A DNA stretch of 64,000 nt from Photorhabdus akhurstii (GTDB taxonomy: Bacteria; Pseudomonadota; Gammaproteobacteria; Enterobacterales; Enterobacteriaceae). The notes below the pieces were generated by a model that had not been told where the DNA came from, did no database searches, and saw nothing but the letters and a program-made list of their open reading frames with translations. The stretch lies in the NCBI RefSeq assembly GCF_018448925.1, contig NZ_RCWE01000026.1, positions 1 to 64,000 of the forward strand. The letters are read 5' to 3'. Below, piece after piece: positions 60,474-64,000 of this stretch. The first letter of the stretch is position 1; each line of letters starts with the position of its first letter. The position numbers and the translations under genes are program-made.

Positions 60474-60503
60474 CCAGCAACCATGCATGGCAGAGATTGC
60501 TGG
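60474..60503 (-). other. hairpin between lsrB and lsrF
   Basis: A 7-bp stem (CCAGCAA / TTGCTGG) with a 16-base loop in the 68-base gap between lsrB and lsrF. It may protect the upstream message and raise LsrB over LsrF, as is common after binding-protein genes. Confidence 0.45.
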
Positions 60504-60512
60504 ACAGTAGCA

Positions 60513-61532
60513 TTAGAAATCGTATTGATTGATATTGTCTTTGGTGAAAATGACTCGTTCAGGCAGAACAACAATACCGTTTCCTTTGGCCTCATAGCGA
60601 TAACCCTGAACGCGGTTTGGTACAATTTCAACAATGCCAATATCGGGAATATCTAGTTTATCGCCGACATTTAAATCACCCTTCTTGAGTAATTCATTGG
60701 CGACATGAATTGATATTTTGCCTTGATTGACCACATCCCAAAGCCCGAATTGCTTGACGGTTCCGCGTTCGACATAAGGACGCATGACATTGGGGGTGCT
60801 GAAACCGACGATCGCAACATCTTGTCGTTTCAGATTTTCTGCCGCTTGTGCCGCAGCAGGCAGGGCGTTGGCATCCGGGGCAATAATGGCGTCCAGATCA
60901 CTCCAGGCTTTTAAGATCCCTTCTGCGGTTTGTAAGGATTTGGTTGCATCGTTATAACCAAATTGGGTGGTGACAATTTCCCAACCTGGGTGTTCCGCGG
61001 CAATTTTATCTTTGGCTTCTTTTACCCATTGGTTTTGATCAGTTACTGTTGGGCTGGAGTAGAAAAACGCGACTTTGGCTTGCTTTTTTTGCACCTGATT
61101 GGCAGCCATGTCCACCAGCATTCCGCCCAGTTGGTTTGGCGTTCCCTGATTGATATAGATAGAACGGCATTCCGGCGAGGTGTCTGAATCCCAGGTTAGA
61201 ATTTTCACCCCCCGTTGCATGGCTCGTTTCAACGCGGGGCATAGTCCATCCGGTGAAACCGCCGAGACCACAATAGCGTCATAGCCTTGGTTCACGAAGT
61301 TGTTGATAAGCTGAACTTGCCCGGCAACACTGGGTTCTGTCGGTCCATCATAGGTAACATTGACACCCAGGGCTTTCCCGGCGGCTACCGCACCCTGGCC
61401 GCCACTGGTAAAAAAGCCGACACCGACCAGTTTAGGGATAAAAGCGATTCTTTCGGCGGCGTGTACCCAAGAGGCGCAAGCCAGACTTAATAGGCTAATT
61501 AGAGCCAGTTTTTTCAGGATTAATGTTTTCAT
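60513..61532 (-). CDS. lsrB: autoinducer-2-binding protein LsrB
   Basis: The periplasmic receptor that delivers AI-2 to the LsrACD importer. A signal peptide is evident ([27 protein letters not shown]), and the sugar-binding-type fold follows with [42 protein letters not shown] and [19 protein letters not shown]. These include the Lys, Asp and Ala-Pro positions that contact AI-2 in LsrB. I start at ATG 61532, preceded by GGAGAGA; the frame runs 30 codons further without signal character. 339 residues. Confidence 0.96.
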   Translation of the reverse strand: MKTLILKKLALISLLSLACASWVHAAERIAFIPKLVGVGFFTSGGQGAVAAGKALGVNVTYDGPTEPSVAGQVQLINNFVNQGYDAIVVSAVSPDGLCPALKRAMQRGVKILTWDSDTSPECRSIYINQGTPNQLGGMLVDMAANQVQKKQAKVAFFYSSPTVTDQNQWVKEAKDKIAAEHPGWEIVTTQFGYNDATKSLQTAEGILKAWSDLDAIIAPDANALPAAAQAAENLKRQDVAIVGFSTPNVMRPYVERGTVKQFGLWDVVNQGKISIHVANELLKKGDLNVGDKLDIPDIGIVEIVPNRVQGYRYEAKGNGIVVLPERVIFTKDNINQYDF

Positions 61533-61594
61533 TACTCTCTCCATATTGTTGGGTTTCAGAGGGACTGTAATGTCATAAAATTCAACCTGTCGAT

Positions 61595-62596
61595 TTAGGA
61601 AGACAACCTCTGATTTCGCCATCGCTGTATCCAGTCACGAATTTGGTGGTGGTGCAGGCTGATGGAACGTCCTACCACGGCAATGATCAACAGGGCGCCA
61701 GCGAGGGCGCTGGATACCTGATTGGGAACGCCTGCCATCTGTAATCCCTGTTGTAAATAACCAATTAATAATATAGCCAGCGCGGTGCCGATGATTGAAC
61801 CTGAACCACCATAAATATTGGCTCCTCCCAATACTACCGCGGTGATTGCCGGCATCAGAAAGGATGCGCCAAGGTCAGAGCGCGCTGATCCAAAATAGGA
61901 AACTAATACAATGGCGGCGATAGCGGAAGCGATGCCGGTCAGGGTATAGAGAAGATATAGTGTTTGGGCAATGGGAATTGCCGCGTAACGGGCAACTTTA
62001 CTGCTTTGCCCAATTAGAAAAATATTGCGTCCACTGTGGGTACGATGCATGAATAGCCAAAAAATAAGGAGACAGAGTAAAAACAGCACTAATGGCATGG
62101 GTAGGCCAAGCACCGTCAAATTAGCGAAGTCAGTCAATGCTGGTGGGAAGCCGCCAATGCCTTCATAACCGGTTGCGCCGGAGATGCCGGAAAGCAGCAG
62201 AGCGCTGCCGCCGAACAGATATAGGGTACCGAGTGTGATAACCAGCGGGTTAATGCCGGTATATAAAATCAGCGCGGCATTGATTATTCCACATATTGCA
62301 CCGACCAGTAGCGTTAAAGGAATGGCGGCGGCCATTGGAATACCGACCTGATTCATCACTCCGAGCGATATCGCGCACAAACCAATAGTTGAGCCGAATG
62401 AAATATCGATACCGCCACTCACAATAACCATAGTCAGTGGCAAGGCCACAATCCCGATACAGATAAAATCACTGGTACTCAGCAACAATATATTAATATC
62501 CAGCATGCGTGAGTTTGCTATGCCAAACAGCAGAATTTCAATAATCAGTAATGCGGCTAGGGCGAATTCCCAACCATAACGTTGACCGATACTCAT
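61595..62596 (-). CDS. lsrD: AI-2 import permease LsrD
   Basis: A 333-residue inner-membrane permease of the ABC sugar type, with eight to ten hydrophobic segments and the family segment [21 protein letters not shown]. It pairs with LsrC to form the AI-2 channel. The start ATG overlaps the lsrC stop by one base (TAATG), so the two are translated together at equal level. Confidence 0.95.
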   Translation of the reverse strand: MSIGQRYGWEFALAALLIIEILLFGIANSRMLDINILLLSTSDFICIGIVALPLTMVIVSGGIDISFGSTIGLCAISLGVMNQVGIPMAAAIPLTLLVGAICGIINAALILYTGINPLVITLGTLYLFGGSALLLSGISGATGYEGIGGFPPALTDFANLTVLGLPMPLVLFLLCLLIFWLFMHRTHSGRNIFLIGQSSKVARYAAIPIAQTLYLLYTLTGIASAIAAIVLVSYFGSARSDLGASFLMPAITAVVLGGANIYGGSGSIIGTALAILLIGYLQQGLQMAGVPNQVSSALAGALLIIAVVGRSISLHHHQIRDWIQRWRNQRLSS

Positions 62597-63597
62597 TATG
62601 TCACCTGATTACTTTTGTCATTTTTGAGGAAACGGGCATATTTTTGTTGGCGGATATTTTTTTCGATGGCACAACGAAGGCGTCCATCAAAAATCAATAC
62701 CGCCAGCAGAACAAATCCGGCAATAAAATCATTCCACCAGGCAGGAAGTTTTAGCAGTACTAATCCGCTGTTTATCTGCGTCAGGAAAAATGCGCCTAAA
62801 ATAGCGCCGATTACTGTACCGGTGCCGCCAAGCAGACTGATGCCGCCTAGCACACAAGCTGCGATAGCTCTCATTTCCAATCCATTACCGGTCTGATTTG
62901 GGATAAAGCCAATCTGGGAGGCAAAAACAATCCCGGCCAGCGCGGCCATCACGCCATTCACGGCGAAAGCGATAATTTGAATGCTATCTGTACGAACGCC
63001 CAATTGACGAGCGCCTTGCAGGTTGTCTCCTGTGGCGTAAAAGCTCCGGCCAAATGGGGTTTTTGCTAGTATCCACGCCATTGCTAATATCAAGATCATT
63101 AACAGCCAGCCGATAGGTGAGATATTGAGCCATAAAGGTGTGGAAAGGCGCTTTAATTCATCCGGTAAGCCTTCAATCCATTTACCGTCAGTCAGCAATA
63201 ACATCAGGCCACGGTAAAGCCCCAACGTGCCGAGAGTGGCAACAATCGCGGGAATTTTCAGCCAGGCGACCAGTACGCCATTGATGAACCCGGCACCCAT
63301 ACCGAGCAGAAGAGTCAACAAGCAGGAAACGGGCAGGCTAAAACCGGCATTCAATGACATTCCCATCATGACCGCGCATAAGCCGACAATGGAGCCGACA
63401 GAGACATCAATATTGCGAGTCAGCATGACCAATGTCGCCCCCATTGCAAGCAAGATAAGGATCTGCGCACTACTGAAAACGAGGGTGACAGTTTGCAAGT
63501 TAAAGTACTGGTGGTCGATGAGACTAAGCAAGCCAAATAGACAGAGAATGGCAATTAATGCGGTAATTTCGCGGTTATTCTGGATAAGTTTCAACAT
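62596..63597 (-). CDS. lsrC: AI-2 import permease LsrC
   Basis: A 333-residue permease homologous to LsrD. It carries the [19 protein letters not shown] segment and the coupling-helix region near [27 protein letters not shown]. With LsrD it forms the transmembrane pore powered by LsrA. The start overlaps the end of lsrA by 7 bases. Confidence 0.95.
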   Translation of the reverse strand: MLKLIQNNREITALIAILCLFGLLSLIDHQYFNLQTVTLVFSSAQILILLAMGATLVMLTRNIDVSVGSIVGLCAVMMGMSLNAGFSLPVSCLLTLLLGMGAGFINGVLVAWLKIPAIVATLGTLGLYRGLMLLLTDGKWIEGLPDELKRLSTPLWLNISPIGWLLMILILAMAWILAKTPFGRSFYATGDNLQGARQLGVRTDSIQIIAFAVNGVMAALAGIVFASQIGFIPNQTGNGLEMRAIAACVLGGISLLGGTGTVIGAILGAFFLTQINSGLVLLKLPAWWNDFIAGFVLLAVLIFDGRLRCAIEKNIRQQKYARFLKNDKSNQVT

Positions 63598-64000
63598 GAT
63601 GCCGCCTGTTGTGATTTATGTTCGCCGAAAGCGATATGCATAATGGTATCAATATCCATTTGTTGCTTAGTTAATTCGCCATTGATTTTCCCTTGATGCA
63701 TGACTAACACCCGATCAGCCATCTGAACCACCTCATCCAGATCCGATGAAATAAAAATAATCGCCACTTGTTGTTGGGCGATATGGCGAATCAGTTGGTA
63801 AATATCATTGCGTGCCGTGACATCCACACCACGTGTAGGTTCATCAATAATAAGGACAGCGGGGTGAGCTTCCAGACATTTAGCAATCAGCACTTTCTGT
63901 TGATTACCGCCGGACAGCGTTTTGATCGGCTGGTTGATATGGCTGAATTTGATATTCAGGATTTGGCAATAGCGCTCAAGGACAGCGGTGTCATAGGCGG
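63591..64000 (-). CDS. lsrA: AI-2 import ATPase LsrA, C-terminal part
   Basis: The window holds the last 136 codons of the double-ABC ATPase that powers AI-2 import; the frame is open to the right edge. This is the second nucleotide-binding domain: signature LSGGNQQK, Walker [14 protein letters not shown] and the H-loop region [18 protein letters not shown]. The genes for the repressor LsrR and kinase LsrK would be expected beyond lsrA and are not in view. Confidence 0.95.
   Translation of the reverse strand, partial: AYDTAVLERYCQILNIKFSHINQPIKTLSGGNQQKVLIAKCLEAHPAVLIIDEPTRGVDVTARNDIYQLIRHIAQQQVAIIFISSDLDEVVQMADRVLVMHQGKINGELTKQQMDIDTIMHIAFGEHKSQQAASC

Noticed and set aside
1-64000. CRISPR array, tRNA or rRNA genes, prophage
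   Set aside because: I saw no regularly spaced direct repeats with unique spacers, no cloverleaf-like sequence with tRNA consensus, and no phage structural or integrase genes.

Overview
The window looks like chromosome of a Photorhabdus-type (Morganellaceae) enterobacterium. The backbone genes are very close to those of the 50-52 min region of Escherichia coli and in much the same order (prmB-aroC-yfcA-epmC-yfcL, mnmC, fabB, pdxB-usg-truA-dedA-accD-folC-dedD-cvpA-purF-ubiX, yfcH, yfcG, yfcD). They are interleaved with secondary-metabolism, toxin and effector genes typical of insect-associated relatives. Genus is inferred from gene content and base composition; no rRNA or tRNA gene is present to confirm it.

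Layout. (1) 1-6835, minus strand: the 5' part of a large non-ribosomal peptide synthetase, C-A-T-C-A-T-C and continuing off the left edge. Its first adenylation domain carries the threonine code, and the T-C segment is repeated with a period of exactly 1051 codons. (2) 7788-12503: histidine degradation (hutU, hutH) plus an amino-acid permease. (3) 12735-16605: prmB, aroC, yfcA, epmC, yfcL. (4) 16730-20602: an orphan DinJ-type antitoxin, mnmC, and a RhtB exporter divergent from an Lrp-type regulator. (5) 21777-22989: fabB behind adjacent FadR-like and FabR-like operators. (6) 23396-29667: a tripartite tricarboxylate transporter (tctCBA) divergent from a lipoprotein gene and the tctDE two-component system. 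(7) 29648-31438: an EamA transporter and a divergent AraC regulator. (8) 31528-42889: the pdxB-to-ubiX run, with a PurR box before cvpA, then yfcH and yfcG.

(9) About 42.9-46.3 kb is a nested insertion-sequence locus. An IS605-type element (tnpB and tnpA divergent) has an IS1182-type element with 15-bp inverted ends and a 7-bp direct duplication inserted in its terminal hairpin.

(10) About 46.4-59.1 kb is accessory. It holds a CesT-like chaperone followed by a 509-residue putative type III effector, a class 3 lipase resembling type VI lipase effectors, yfcD, an AraC regulator with an effector-binding domain, and a DUF4225-like membrane-active candidate toxin followed by three tandem paralogous small membrane proteins whose start codons all sit in the previous gene's stop (ATGAATGA). 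It also holds an hcp gene that has lost only its start codon, a lone StbD/Phd-type antitoxin abutting a second, diverged 3' end of yfcD, and a RES toxin with its antitoxin. (11) 59257-64000: most of the autoinducer-2 uptake and processing operon lsrACDBFG on the minus strand, with lsrA cut by the window edge.

The strongest candidate for an undescribed system is the four-gene unit at 53751-55595: one candidate effector and three coupled immunity-like membrane paralogues, the last ending in a hexanucleotide-encoded Glu-Lys tail. The second candidate is the effector/chaperone pair at 46396-48408.
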